From positions 1 through 64,000 of the forward strand of contig DATJBV010000052.1 in NCBI GenBank assembly GCA_035515055.1: 64,000 nt of DNA. The letters are read 5' to 3'. The position numbers were made by a program, and so were the translations under genes. The notes below the pieces were generated by a model, which saw only the letters and a program-made list of their open reading frames with translations, did no database searches and was not told the DNA's origin. Position 1 is the first letter of the stretch. The number at the start of each line of letters is the position of its first letter. Source of the stretch: Pollutimonas sp035515055. GTDB lineage: Bacteria; Pseudomonadota; Gammaproteobacteria; Burkholderiales; Burkholderiaceae_B. Shown in pieces: positions 1 to 8,790 of this stretch.

Positions 1-79
1 GCCAAGCAGCTTTTGGGACAAGCGTAAAATCCCTCCAACAAGTCCTTACAATAGCGAAAACTACGGAATAGGGACGAAG

Positions 80-739
80 ATGGATACCGATTTTTGGCTG
101 GAACGATGGCGCGAGGGCCGCACCCCCTTTCATCAGCAGAAAGTGACGCCTCTGTTGATGAAGTATTGGCCAACGCTGGGCCTGCCTTCAGGCAGCCTGG
201 TGCTGGTGCCGCTTTGCGGCAAGTCTTTGGACATGCTGTGGCTTGCGGACCAGGGCCACCGCGTGCTGGGGGTTGAACTCTCGTCGCTGGCGGTTGATCA
301 ATTCTTTGCCGAGAACAGGTTGACACCGGCCACTCACTTGTCACCGCTTGGCAAGCACTATGTTGACGGCCGTATCGAGATCATTTGCGGCGATATTTTT
401 GCGCTGGATGCGGCTACCTTGTCGGGATGCCTGGGCATCTATGATCGAGCCGCCCTTATTGCCCTTCCTGAAAGCATGCGCGCACGCTATGTGCGGCACG
501 TCTATGGCCAGCTTTCGCCTGAGTACCGCGGACTGCTGCTGACGCTGGAGTACCCACAAGACGAAATGGACGGTCCGCCTTTTTCCGTCGCGGACCCCGA
601 GGTCCAGTCACTGTTTGCCAGCCACTCCGATGCAACCGTGATCGACCGACGCGACATCCTGGAGAAAGAGCCCAAGTTTATAGAGCGAGGCTTGAAGCGC
701 TTGGACACTGTTGTGTACGACCTGAAGCGCAAGCGCTAA
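80..739 (+). CDS. tpm: Thiopurine S-methyltransferase
   Basis: SAM-dependent methyltransferase of the TPMT family (219 aa), which methylates thiol, thiopurine or selenium/tellurium compounds in the cytosol. The N-terminal FWLERWREGRTPFHQ block (residues 5-19) and the SAM-binding stretch VLVPLCGKSLDMLWLADQG (41-59) followed by GVELS (64-68) are the family signatures; length matches the usual 215-220 aa. ATG is preceded by AGGG about 8 bases upstream. It is a single gene, convergent with the next minus-strand gene. The true substrate cannot be told from sequence; bacterial members are often linked to metalloid methylation. Confidence 0.93.
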   Translation: MDTDFWLERWREGRTPFHQQKVTPLLMKYWPTLGLPSGSLVLVPLCGKSLDMLWLADQGHRVLGVELSSLAVDQFFAENRLTPATHLSPLGKHYVDGRIEIICGDIFALDAATLSGCLGIYDRAALIALPESMRARYVRHVYGQLSPEYRGLLLTLEYPQDEMDGPPFSVADPEVQSLFASHSDATVIDRRDILEKEPKFIERGLKRLDTVVYDLKRKR

Positions 740-785
740 CGGAAGCGGGCAAGCCTTCCGGGCCGTAGTTTTATCAGGCCGCGAA

Positions 786-1274
786 TCACGTCCACAAAGG
801 CTGGTCGGGGTACCAGTTATCGGGGCTACGAACGACGCCCACCCGAGGATCATATCCGGGTTGGCTGGCCTGGCCTATCAGGGCAAGCGGGATCTTGTTG
901 ATTGATTCGAGCGTTCCCTGGCGCCATAAGTCATTTACTACCGGGTCGTTGATTGCCTTGACCAAGGGCTCCGCTTTCAATTTCAATTCATTGACATAGA
1001 ACGGATGGGGCGGCGACTGCCAAAGATATGGCATGAGCAGATGGAGCTCGAAGGCAAGCTGATGACGCTCCGATGCCATGGCGGGCAGATCCAACAACAA
1101 AATACGTTCCCACAGCAGCCGATTTTCGCTCACCAGAAACTGTGCCCGGCCTTCGGCTTCCTGCGCTGCTTGCCGTTGAGTTTCCAGTTCTTGTCGCGCG
1201 GCGGAGAGCATTTGCGACCAGTAGTACAGCAATACGACCGCCCCTAGTACCGCGGCGATGAAAAGTACGATCAT
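786..1274 (-). CDS. Membrane-anchored coiled-coil protein, unknown function
   Basis: Protein of 162 aa that I do not recognise. Residues 1-20 form one hydrophobic segment (MIVLFIAAVLGAVVLLYYW), followed by a charged helical stretch (about 23-45, rich in E, Q, R, A) that looks like a short coiled coil. The rest is soluble and ends in a Trp/Pro-rich tail (DNWYPDQPLWT). The topology suggests a single-pass inner-membrane anchor with the body in the cytoplasm or periplasm. It lies downstream of the tRNA-Ser gene on the same strand, but a strong terminator separates them, so it probably has its own promoter. No function is proposed. Confidence 0.7.
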   Translation of the reverse strand: MIVLFIAAVLGAVVLLYYWSQMLSAARQELETQRQAAQEAEGRAQFLVSENRLLWERILLLDLPAMASERHQLAFELHLLMPYLWQSPPHPFYVNELKLKAEPLVKAINDPVVNDLWRQGTLESINKIPLALIGQASQPGYDPRVGVVRSPDNWYPDQPLWT

Positions 1275-1386
1275 TCAAATCCTTGATGGGGGCATGCAAT
1301 TTTCTTTATGATAGTTCAAGTTGCATTTGATTATTTGTCACGCGCCAGATTCATCATGGGCTACTAACCCAGCAAGCGCCGGAAAC

Positions 1387-1420
1387 AAAAAAGCCCTTGA
1401 AAACTCAAGGGCTTTTTTGT
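1387..1420 (-). terminator. Rho-independent terminator after tRNA-Ser
   Basis: Perfect 10-bp stem AAGCCCTTGA (1391-1400) / TCAAGGGCTT (1405-1414) with a 4-base loop, flanked by A-run and T-run on either side so it can work in both directions. It lies directly beyond the 3' end of the tRNA-Ser gene. Confidence 0.9.
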
Positions 1421-1427
1421 TTTTTCT

Positions 1428-1520
1428 TGGCGGAGACGGAGGGATTCGAACCCTCGATGCGGGTATAAGCCGCATGCTCCCTTAGCAGGGGAGTACCTTC
1501 AACCACTCGGCCACGTCTCC
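1428..1520 (-). tRNA. tRNA-Ser(GCT)
   Basis: On the minus strand a 90-nt cloverleaf plus encoded CCA (1428-1430). Acceptor stem GGAGACG/CGTCTCC, D-arm GCCGAGTGG, anticodon stem CTCCC/GGGAG with loop CTGCTAA giving anticodon GCT (reads AGC/AGU), a long class II variable arm, and T-loop GGTTCGAATCC. The long variable arm and anticodon fix the serine identity. It sits 110 bp downstream of lysC on the same strand and is followed by a strong terminator. Confidence 0.97.
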
Positions 1521-1533
1521 GAAACAGGTCGCC

Positions 1534-1545
1534 ATTCTAGCACGA
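1534..1545 (-). promoter_or_regulatory. Extended -10 element of the tRNA-Ser gene
   Basis: On the minus strand TCGTGCTAGAAT lies 14 bases before the tRNA 5' end. TGCTAGAAT fits an extended -10 (TGnTAnnnT). The same 12-mer occurs in front of tRNA-His at 38464-38475. No good -35 is visible at 17 bp here. Confidence 0.45.
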
Positions 1546-1630
1546 GAAATGAGTGCTTGCCCTGTCCTTCCGGCCTTCAGTGCCGTACGGCGAGCTTCCC
1601 GTAAAAAAATGGCGTTTCGCCGCTTCGACC

Positions 1631-2893
1631 TCAGGCGGTCGTTGAGTCCTGGTCGAGCCCGAACGCCTTATGCAGCGCGCGTACGGCCAGTTCCATGTAC
1701 TTGTCGTTGATGATGACCGACGTCTTGATTTCGCTGGTGCTGATCATCTGGATATTGATACCCTCTTCCGCCAGCGTCCGGAACATCAGGCTCGCCACGC
1801 CCACATGGCTGCGCATGCCAATACCCACGATGGAAACCTTGCATACCTTGTCGTCCGACACGATGTCGCCGGCGCCGACCGCGGGGCCCACCTGCTTGGT
1901 GAGCAGATCCAAAGTACGGGCGAAGTCGTTGCGATTGACGGTGAACGAAAAATCGGTCGTGCCGTGCACGGACTGATTCTGCAGAATCATGTCCACGTCG
2001 ATATTGGCGGCGGCCACTGGGCCCAGGATAGAGTAGGCAACGCCCGGGGTGTCCGGCACTGCCAGCAAGGTCACTTTGGCTTCGTCACGGCTAAAGGCAA
2101 TGCCCGATACGACGGCAGCTTCCATTTTTTTGTCTTCCTCGAAGGTAATAAGGGTGCCCGAAGTCATTTCTTCTTCAAGCGGAATCAGGGGATCGGTGAG
2201 TGACGACAGGACGCGCACCGGCACACGATATTTGCCTGCAAATTCGACCGAGCGTATTTGCAGGACTTTGGAGCCCAGCGAGGCCATTTCCAGCATTTCT
2301 TCGAACGACACGACAGTCATGCGGCGCGCCTCGGGTACGACGCGCGGGTCGGTGGTGTACACCCCGTCGACATCGGTGAAGATCAGGCACTCGTCCGCAC
2401 CCAGCGCAGCGGCAACGGCAACGGCCGAAGTGTCTGATCCGCCGCGCCCCAGCGTGGTGATATTGCCTTCGTCGTCCACGCCCTGGAAGCCGGTAACGAT
2501 AACGACGCGGCCCGAATCGAGCTCGGCGCGTATGCGCTCGTCGTCGATCGACCGTATGCGCGCCCTGGTATAGGACGAGTCGGTGCGCACTGGCACTTGC
2601 CAACCGGTAAAGCTGCGTGCCGCGACGCCTTGCGCAAGCAACGCCATGGCCAGCAACGAACTGCTGGCCTGTTCGCCGGTGGATGCAAGCATGTCGAGTT
2701 CGCGGGTGTCGGGCTGCGGCGAGATTTCCTTGGCCAGGCCAAGAAGGCGATTGGTCTCGCCCGACATGGCGGAAGGCACAACGACGACTTGGTGCCCTGC
2801 CGCATGCCACTTGGCTACGCGTCTTGCAACATTCTGGATTCGTTCGACAGATCCCATGGACGTGCCGCCATATTTATGAACAATCAAGGCCAT
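1631..2893 (-). CDS. lysC: Aspartate kinase
   Basis: Monofunctional aspartokinase (420 aa): phosphorylates aspartate, the first step to lysine/diaminopimelate, threonine and methionine. The amino-acid kinase domain starts with VHKYGGTSMGS (residues 5-15) and contains the STGEQASS and GRGGSDTSA blocks; two C-terminal ACT domains (about 265-420) are the allosteric sites for lysine/threonine. The start at 2893 was chosen because the family begins MALIVHKYGG; an open frame runs further upstream to 3490 but that stretch is the antisense of tilS. It follows tilS by 44 bp at the end of the cysS-alkA-accA-tilS run. Confidence 0.96.
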   Translation of the reverse strand: MALIVHKYGGTSMGSVERIQNVARRVAKWHAAGHQVVVVPSAMSGETNRLLGLAKEISPQPDTRELDMLASTGEQASSSLLAMALLAQGVAARSFTGWQVPVRTDSSYTRARIRSIDDERIRAELDSGRVVIVTGFQGVDDEGNITTLGRGGSDTSAVAVAAALGADECLIFTDVDGVYTTDPRVVPEARRMTVVSFEEMLEMASLGSKVLQIRSVEFAGKYRVPVRVLSSLTDPLIPLEEEMTSGTLITFEEDKKMEAAVVSGIAFSRDEAKVTLLAVPDTPGVAYSILGPVAAANIDVDMILQNQSVHGTTDFSFTVNRNDFARTLDLLTKQVGPAVGAGDIVSDDKVCKVSIVGIGMRSHVGVASLMFRTLAEEGINIQMISTSEIKTSVIINDKYMELAVRALHKAFGLDQDSTTA

Positions 2894-2937
2894 CTTGTGC
2901 TTGTGCCCTACAGTAAAAGTGTGTGTCGCAAAACCGG

Positions 2938-4011
2938 CTATTTTACCGTGTTTCGCGCGCACGGTTCGCCGCCGTCGCCCGCAGGGGTATCCTTCTCCAA
3001 TAAAACGCGGCCTTTGATGCAGCGTATCCAGGCGTTCGCATGGCGAACCTGCATCTGCCGGTCGTGCCCCATGGCATGCAATTGCCGCAGTTGGCGCATG
3101 ACATCCTGAAGCCGCGCGTCCGTCGGCATGCGCAAGCCATTGATGGCAAGCCAGTGGCGCAATACCAGCGCCTGGCGGGCGGGCGACAAACCGCGCCATG
3201 CCGCCAGCGAAAAGCTGCGCGCATCGATGCCGGGCGCGAGGCCGGCAAAGTCGCCTTGGGCGACCTCGTCCAGGATTTCCTTCATCTCGGCGCTTTGACG
3301 CGCGTGGCGCACGACATTCCCGCGCCAGCCGGGCCAGCGTTCGTCCAGCGCCGGTACAAGGCGTTCGCGCACCGCGGCCCGGGTATACCGGTCGTCGACG
3401 TTGGTTGGATCGTGAACCGGGGACCACCCGCCAAGCTTGGCGTACTGCTGCGCTTCGTCCAGGATAGTGGCTCGGTCCACGTCCAGCCAAGGCCGCAAGT
3501 AAGCCACATCCAGGCGCTGAGTCATGGGCGCCATGGCCGCGAGGCCGGTTGGCCCCGAACCCCTCAGCAGGCGCAGCAACACAGTTTCAGCCTGGTCGTT
3601 GCGATGATGGGCCAACAGAATATGATGCAAATCCAGCCGCTCGGCGAGCAGGCCCAGGGCGTCGTAGCGGGCATCGCGAGCAGCCGATTCGATACCAGCG
3701 CCACTGTTTGCCGGGACTGTCACCACCAGGCTATGGCATGGCACGCGCAAGGCCTGCGCCAAGTCGTGCACGTGAGCCAGCCACTGGTCGGCCGGCGATT
3801 GGAGGCCGTGATGAATATGAAAGAAATGCAGATCTTGCGCGCGCCGGTGAGCGTATATGGCGGCGTGTACCGCCAGCATGGCGGAATCGGCTCCGCCGCT
3901 CAGTGCCACGGCCAAGCGCCGCGGTACTTGCGGCAAACCGGCAAGGCATTTGTCGATCGCCTGGAGCAGCGATGCGTTGCCGTATGACTGCCAGAAGCCG
4001 CGGGTATGCAT
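2938..4011 (-). CDS. tilS: tRNA(Ile)-lysidine synthetase
   Basis: Uses ATP to attach lysine to C34 of the CAU-anticodon isoleucine tRNA, converting it to lysidine so that AUA is read as Ile; an essential cytosolic enzyme. The PP-loop SGGADS is at residues 38-43, followed by the HIHHGL and AHHRNDQAETVLLRLLRG blocks of the N-type ATP pyrophosphatase fold. At 357 aa it is shorter than the E. coli enzyme (about 430), with a reduced C-terminal domain, which I recall as common in Alcaligenaceae. It starts 9 bp after accA and is probably cotranscribed with it. Confidence 0.93.
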   Translation of the reverse strand: MHTRGFWQSYGNASLLQAIDKCLAGLPQVPRRLAVALSGGADSAMLAVHAAIYAHRRAQDLHFFHIHHGLQSPADQWLAHVHDLAQALRVPCHSLVVTVPANSGAGIESAARDARYDALGLLAERLDLHHILLAHHRNDQAETVLLRLLRGSGPTGLAAMAPMTQRLDVAYLRPWLDVDRATILDEAQQYAKLGGWSPVHDPTNVDDRYTRAAVRERLVPALDERWPGWRGNVVRHARQSAEMKEILDEVAQGDFAGLAPGIDARSFSLAAWRGLSPARQALVLRHWLAINGLRMPTDARLQDVMRQLRQLHAMGHDRQMQVRHANAWIRCIKGRVLLEKDTPAGDGGEPCARNTVK

Positions 4012-4020
4012 TGCTGGCGG

Positions 4021-4986
4021 CTAGCTGCGCGTTTCCTGAAAGCGGCCGTAGGACATCAGGCGCTGCACGCGGTGCTCGATGAGTTGGCTGGCATTCATGC
4101 CCGAAAGCTGGCGCAGGGAGTCGGACAGTGCGCGGCTCAGTTGGCGCGCCATCGTGACGGGATCCCTGTGCGCTCCGCCCACCGGCTCGTTGACGATACG
4201 GTCGATGAGGCCCAGGTCTTTCAGGCGCGGCGCCGTGATGGCCAGGGATTCGGCAGCTGTGGACGCCTTGTCGGGACTGCGCCAAAGGATGGACGCGCAG
4301 CCTTCCGGCGATATGACGGCGTAGGTGGCGTACTGCAGCATCATGACGACATCGCCAACGGCGATGGCCAAGGCGCCGCCCGAACCGCCCTCACCGATAA
4401 TGGTGGCGATGATAGGCACCTTGAGTTCGGCCATGGCGTAGAGATTATGGCCGATCGCCTCGGATTGGCCGCGCTCTTCCGCGCCGATGCCGGGATAGGC
4501 GCCGGGGGTATCCACGAAGGTGAACACCGGCAACTGGAATTTTTCCGCCAGGCGCATCAGGCGCATGGCCTTGCGATACCCTTCGGGGCGCGGCATGCCG
4601 AAATTACGCATGGCGCGTTCTTTCGTGTCGCGCCCTTTCTGGTGGCCTATTACCATGCAAGGCGTGCCGTTGAATCTTGCCAGGCCGCCAACGATGGCCT
4701 GGTCGTCGGCATACATGCGGTCGCCATGCAGCTCGTGGTAGTCGGTAAAGATTTCCCGCACGTAGTCCATGGTGTACGGCCGTTGCGGGTGGCGTGCGAC
4801 AAGAGCCGTCTGCCATGGAGTGAGCTTCGAGTAGATAGTCTTGGCGAGCGCCTGGTTCTTTTGTTGCAACCGGCCCACTTCTTCAGAAATATCTACAGCG
4901 GAATCTGTCTGAACAAAGCGCAGCTGCTCGATTTTGTTCTCGAGTTCGGCCAGCGGTTGTTCGAATTCCAGGAAGGTATTACGCAT
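4021..4986 (-). CDS. accA: Acetyl-CoA carboxylase carboxyltransferase subunit alpha
   Basis: Alpha subunit of the carboxyltransferase that moves CO2 from carboxybiotin to acetyl-CoA, giving malonyl-CoA for fatty-acid synthesis; works with AccD in the cytosol. The start MRNTFLEFEQPLAELE matches the conserved N-terminus of beta-proteobacterial AccA, giving 321 aa; an in-frame ATG at 5013 would add nine residues (MLYSGYQAL) and cannot be excluded. Crotonase-fold signatures are visible: FTFVDTPGAYPGIGAEERGQ and GEGGSGGALAI. Placed between a DNA glycosylase gene and tilS. Confidence 0.96.
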   Translation of the reverse strand: MRNTFLEFEQPLAELENKIEQLRFVQTDSAVDISEEVGRLQQKNQALAKTIYSKLTPWQTALVARHPQRPYTMDYVREIFTDYHELHGDRMYADDQAIVGGLARFNGTPCMVIGHQKGRDTKERAMRNFGMPRPEGYRKAMRLMRLAEKFQLPVFTFVDTPGAYPGIGAEERGQSEAIGHNLYAMAELKVPIIATIIGEGGSGGALAIAVGDVVMMLQYATYAVISPEGCASILWRSPDKASTAAESLAITAPRLKDLGLIDRIVNEPVGGAHRDPVTMARQLSRALSDSLRQLSGMNASQLIEHRVQRLMSYGRFQETRS

Positions 4987-5022
4987 AAGAGCTTGGTATC
5001 CAGAGTAAAGCATTCACGTTAT

Positions 5023-5670
5023 TTAGTACTGCACGGCCGCCGGATCGAGGCTGCGCCACAAGTACCAGGTGGCCACCGTACGCCAAGGCGCCCAGGCCTG
5101 GGCCACTTCCCTGGCCTCGAAACGCGACACGGGCTCACCGCTAAAGTAGTGTAACGAAATTGCCCTGAGCAGGCTCGAGTCGTCCAGGGGCAGGACGTCG
5201 GGCCGCCGCAAATTGAAAATAAGAAACATCTCGGCCGTCCAGCGGCCTATGCCGCGTATGGCGCATAAATCCGCTATCACGGCCTCGTCGTCCATCGTGT
5301 CCCACAACGAGGGCTGCACCTTCTTTTCAGCAAAGTGCACGGCAAGGTCGACAATATACTCGGCCTTGCGCTTGGAAAGCCCCGTCAGGGTGATGTCGGT
5401 TTCCGCCAGCGCGATGACGGCGCGCGGCGACGGACGATTCCCACAGGCCTCGGTGAATCGTTGCCACATGGCATCGGCCGCCTTGACCGATATTTGCTGT
5501 CCAACGACAGCCCGCGCCAGCGTAATGAAGGGCGTGCCCGACGGCGCCAGCCATTCAGAATCGTGGCGCGGTATCAACTTTTTCAAGATGCGGTCTCGCC
5601 GCATCAGTTGCGTCGAAGCCTCGTCCCAGAACTCCGGCTTCTCTCGCGTGATAATTATTTCTTCTGGCAT
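5023..5670 (-). CDS. DNA-3-methyladenine glycosylase II family protein
   Basis: AlkA-like base-excision repair enzyme (215 aa) that removes alkylated bases from DNA. The HhH-GPD core is clear: LARAVVGQQIS (51-61), the helix-hairpin-helix LCAIRGIGRWTAEMFLIF (135-152) and the catalytic Asp in VLPLDDSSLLRAI (D163 or D164). It lacks the E. coli AlkA N-terminal domain, as in the shorter MAG/AlkA types. It sits 13 bp downstream of cysS and 36 bp upstream of accA, an arrangement that looks like readthrough transcription rather than functional linkage. Confidence 0.9.
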   Translation of the reverse strand: MPEEIIITREKPEFWDEASTQLMRRDRILKKLIPRHDSEWLAPSGTPFITLARAVVGQQISVKAADAMWQRFTEACGNRPSPRAVIALAETDITLTGLSKRKAEYIVDLAVHFAEKKVQPSLWDTMDDEAVIADLCAIRGIGRWTAEMFLIFNLRRPDVLPLDDSSLLRAISLHYFSGEPVSRFEAREVAQAWAPWRTVATWYLWRSLDPAAVQY

Positions 5671-5683
5671 TGGCCCGATCTCC

Positions 5684-7132
5684 TTAAGCGCGACGCCATT
5701 GCGTCACACCGCCGGCTTTGTCTTCAAGCTCGATACCGTTTTCAAGCAGTTCGGCACGTATGCGATCGGCCTCGGCAAAGGCGCGGTCTTTCTTGGCCGC
5801 CGAGCGGGCGGAGACCAAGGCGTCGACCTCATCGGACGATAGGATGGTCGCGGCGTGCTCGCCGCGATGATAGCGGCTGGAAGATTGCAGATACACCGAG
5901 GGTTCGCACTGAAGAAGGCCCAGCAGTCCGCCCAATGCACGCATCATGCCCGACGCGGCGCCAGAACCGCTGCGGTTGGCTTGGCCGGAAAGCTCGAATA
6001 AAGCCGCGACGGCACCCGATGTATTGAAGTCGTCGTCCATGGCGGCGCGAAAGGCCTGCGCGCATGGGTCGTCCCAATTGATTTCAGTGGCTGCCGCAGG
6101 CACGTTTTGCAGCGTCTGGTACAACCGGTCCAGCGAATTCTGCGCATCGAACAAATTATCGGGCGCATAGTTTTGCGGGCTGCGGTAGTGGTTGCGCACT
6201 ATGAAGAAACGCAGCATCTCGGCTTCGCGCGGATTCGGCTCGTAGGTGGCCACGTCGTCTGGCAGCGATGGATCGGCGGCGATGGTCTTGCGTATGGTGC
6301 GAAAGTTGCCCAGCGACTTTGACATCTTATCGGCGTCGACCATTAGCGGGCCGCAATGCATCCAGACATTCGCCAGCGTTCCGCCGAAAGCGCCTTCGGT
6401 TTGCGCAATTTCGTTTTCGTGGTGGGGAAATTTCAGGTCGGGGCCGCCGCCATGGATGTCCAGGGGCAGGCCCAGCAACGCCTTGCTCATGGCGGAACAT
6501 TCGATGTGCCACCCGGGCCGCCCGACGCCGTACGGAGATTCCCATTTGGATTCCGGCGGCTCATCGGCTTTGGCTGACTTCCACAAGACAAAGTCCAGCG
6601 GATCGCGCTTGCCGGCGGCCACGGCCACGCGCTCGCCGGCGCGCAGGTCGTCGAGCGTCTTGCCCGAAAGCTTGCCATAGCCGGGGAAGTCGCGCACGGC
6701 GAAGTTGACGTCGCCATCACCCGATTCATAGGCAAGGCCGTTTTCCCGGAGCCGACCGATGATGCCGAGCATGTCGCCGACATGGTCGGTGGCGCGAGGT
6801 TCAGCGTCTGGCGGCGCAACGCCCAATGCGCGCTCGTCGGCGTGCATGGCATCGATATAAAACGCCGTGACGTCGGACATGCGCTGATTTGCCTCGACCG
6901 CGCGGCGAATGATCTTGTCGTCGATATCGGTGATGTTGCGCACATAATTGACGCGATAGCCGCTGGCCCTCAACCACCGCTGCACGACATCGAAGCTGAC
7001 CAGCATGCGCGCATGGCCCAGGTGGCAGAAGTCGTATACAGTCATGCCGCATACATACATGCGAACCTGCCCCGGTTCAACGGTTTTCAATGGCTCTTTG
7101 GCGCGGGAAAGGGTGTTATAAATATGCAGCAT
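5684..7132 (-). CDS. cysS: Cysteinyl-tRNA synthetase
   Basis: Class I synthetase charging tRNA-Cys (482 aa). With the start at 7132 (MLHIYNTLSR), the zinc ligand C29 in VCGMTVYD, the HIGH-type motif HLGH (37-40), the second zinc cluster WHIECSAMS...FPHHENE and KMSKS (269-273) all fall at expected positions. An open frame continues upstream to 7690 but shows no family similarity and its residues are of mixed low quality, so the family start is preferred. First gene of the run cysS-alkA-accA-tilS-lysC; divergent from the TPR gene across 214 bp. Confidence 0.96.
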   Translation of the reverse strand: MLHIYNTLSRAKEPLKTVEPGQVRMYVCGMTVYDFCHLGHARMLVSFDVVQRWLRASGYRVNYVRNITDIDDKIIRRAVEANQRMSDVTAFYIDAMHADERALGVAPPDAEPRATDHVGDMLGIIGRLRENGLAYESGDGDVNFAVRDFPGYGKLSGKTLDDLRAGERVAVAAGKRDPLDFVLWKSAKADEPPESKWESPYGVGRPGWHIECSAMSKALLGLPLDIHGGGPDLKFPHHENEIAQTEGAFGGTLANVWMHCGPLMVDADKMSKSLGNFRTIRKTIAADPSLPDDVATYEPNPREAEMLRFFIVRNHYRSPQNYAPDNLFDAQNSLDRLYQTLQNVPAAATEINWDDPCAQAFRAAMDDDFNTSGAVAALFELSGQANRSGSGAASGMMRALGGLLGLLQCEPSVYLQSSSRYHRGEHAATILSSDEVDALVSARSAAKKDRAFAEADRIRAELLENGIELEDKAGGVTQWRRA

Positions 7133-7346
7133 GTACGGTGAATGTCTATGAATGAATACGATTGCCGTCCCCATAGGGACGTATCCGCTTGCGGTAAACT
7201 CGGGGGCAAGGCGCAAAGCATGGGTAAAATGGCGGTCGATAAGTATAGCAAGCGCCAGGATATTACGCGGTGTAACTGAACCCTGCGATCTGGTAACAGT
7301 AGATGCTATACCACTTACATAACTCTTACATATAGGTGCAAAACCT

Positions 7347-8114
7347 GTGTCTCGAACCTTTAGTCCAGTGGTGGCGCTTGCCCTGATCCTGGGTGCGCTA
7401 TGCGCACAGGCCGCCGGCGCCCAACAACCCGCGCCGGGGCTGATCCCACACGCCGATCTTACCGCCACGCTCAAGACGGGTCCAGAGGCCGGCTCATTTG
7501 CGCCCGACGCCAATGTGCTGGCCATACCGTTGCACGCGCCCAGTACCGCAGCCGGTAAATTGTTCAACGACGCACCTCCCCCGGAAGGCGGCTGGAAGGG
7601 ATTGGCCAAGCTGCTCGAAGCCGTGACGCCTGGTGCCGACACGTCGGTCCCCCTGACGGCTTCCGAAATCACCACACGCATTTCGCGCATGCTCGATCAA
7701 GGCCAGAACCAACAGGCTCTCGACGTCATCGAGAAACGCGAGGCCCAATACGAGGCCCAGGGCACGACCGGCACCGATGTGCAACTGCTGTTCCTGCGTG
7801 GACGCGCCCTGGCGGCGTTAGGCCGGCACCAGGACGCTGTTGCGGTCTACCGCAATATGACCACGCTTTACCCGGAACTCCCCGAGCCCTGGAATAACCT
7901 GGCCTCTGAATATGTTAAACAGGGGAAGTTGGAACTGGCGCACGACGCCCTGTCCATGGCGCTGGCCAACAACCCCAACTACGGCACGGCCCAGGCCAAT
8001 ATGGGCCGAGTGCAGCTTATGCTGGCGCAACGTTCATTCCAGGAAGCTGCCCGACTAGGCATTGCCGGGTCGAAACGCAAGGCCCAGGCAGCCCAGGACA
8101 TTCTTGAAAATTAA
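7347..8114 (+). CDS. Secreted tetratricopeptide-repeat protein
   Basis: Protein of 255 aa beginning with GTG, preceded by AGGTG at 7334-7338. A typical Sec signal peptide (residues 1-25, ending AQAAGAQQ) directs it to the periplasm. After a low-complexity linker, residues about 100-250 carry three or so TPR units, e.g. LLFLRGRALAALGRHQDAVA and PWNNLASEYVKQGKLELAHD and NYGTAQANMGRVQLMLAQRS. TPR proteins act as scaffolds; the partner is unknown. It lies directly upstream of the peptidyl-prolyl isomerase, which hints at a role in envelope protein folding or assembly. Confidence 0.85.
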   Translation: MSRTFSPVVALALILGALCAQAAGAQQPAPGLIPHADLTATLKTGPEAGSFAPDANVLAIPLHAPSTAAGKLFNDAPPPEGGWKGLAKLLEAVTPGADTSVPLTASEITTRISRMLDQGQNQQALDVIEKREAQYEAQGTTGTDVQLLFLRGRALAALGRHQDAVAVYRNMTTLYPELPEPWNNLASEYVKQGKLELAHDALSMALANNPNYGTAQANMGRVQLMLAQRSFQEAARLGIAGSKRKAQAAQDILEN

Positions 8115-8142
8115 TACTCACCGGGCCACCTACCAACACCTC

Positions 8143-8790
8143 ATGCATACACTCTCGCCCGTCACAAGCAGGTTCAGCCCAGCGCTGCGTGCTTTCAGTC
8201 TCGCTTGCGCAACCTCCCTGGCGCTTTGCCTGGGTAGCGTCGCGCAGGCTGCCACTCCAACTCCTAGTCAAGGTAAATCCATGAGCACCACTCCCCACGT
8301 AAAAATTCAAACCTCCCAAGGCGACCTTCTGATCGAACTCGACGCCGAAAAGGCACCAAAAACGGTGGAGAACTTCCTTACCTATGTAAAGGAAGGCTTT
8401 TACGACGGCACCGTCTTTCACCGTGTCATCAATAATTTCATGGTCCAGGGCGGCGGATTCGATGTCGACATGAAACAAAAGCCAACCCATGCGCCTGTCG
8501 AAAATGAAGCCAACAACGGCTTGAAGAACAACCGCTATACGCTTGCAATGGCGCGCACGTCAGATCCGCACTCGGCAACGGCGCAATTTTTTGTCAACGT
8601 CGCCGACAACGACTTCCTGAATTTCACGTCGCCCACCCCCAACGGCTGGGGCTACACCGTTTTCGCCAAAGTCATCGAAGGCACCGAAGTCGTGGACAAG
8701 ATCAAGGCGGTCAAGACCGGCAACAAGGGCTTTCACCAAGACGTTCCCGTCGAAAATGTAATCATCGAGAAAGCAACGATTGTTGAATAA
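8143..8790 (+). CDS. ppiB: Cyclophilin-type peptidyl-prolyl cis-trans isomerase, two possible starts
   Basis: Cyclophilin that accelerates Xaa-Pro isomerisation. The core (from residue 47 on) matches cytosolic PpiB: LIELDAEKAPKTVENFL, FHRVINNFMVQGGG, and DPHSATAQFFVNV, ending in IEKATIVE. The frame can start at 8143, giving a signal peptide (ending GSVAQA-ATPT) and a 215-aa periplasmic precursor with a poor ribosome site, or at the internal ATG 8281, which has AAGG seven bases upstream and gives a 169-aa protein of normal cytosolic PpiB length (MSTTPHVKIQTSQGD). Both forms may be made. The next gene, lpxH, overlaps its end by 11 bases. Confidence 0.93.
   Translation: MHTLSPVTSRFSPALRAFSLACATSLALCLGSVAQAATPTPSQGKSMSTTPHVKIQTSQGDLLIELDAEKAPKTVENFLTYVKEGFYDGTVFHRVINNFMVQGGGFDVDMKQKPTHAPVENEANNGLKNNRYTLAMARTSDPHSATAQFFVNVADNDFLNFTSPTPNGWGYTVFAKVIEGTEVVDKIKAVKTGNKGFHQDVPVENVIIEKATIVE
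8281..8283 (+). promoter_or_regulatory. Internal start codon of ppiB (cytosolic form)
   Basis: ATG in frame with the longer reading, preceded by CAAGG (8269-8273) at a spacing of 7. The downstream sequence MSTTPHVKIQTSQGD is like the natural N-terminus of cytosolic PpiB. Confidence 0.5.

Noticed and set aside
2894..3490. N-terminal extension of the lysC frame by about 200 residues
   Set aside because: The extra part lies antisense to tilS, is Arg/Ala/Pro-rich and has no similarity to aspartokinase; MALIVHKYGG is the family start.
7133..7690. Longer start of cysS
   Set aside because: Runs under the TPR gene; CysS motif spacing supports the ATG at 7132.
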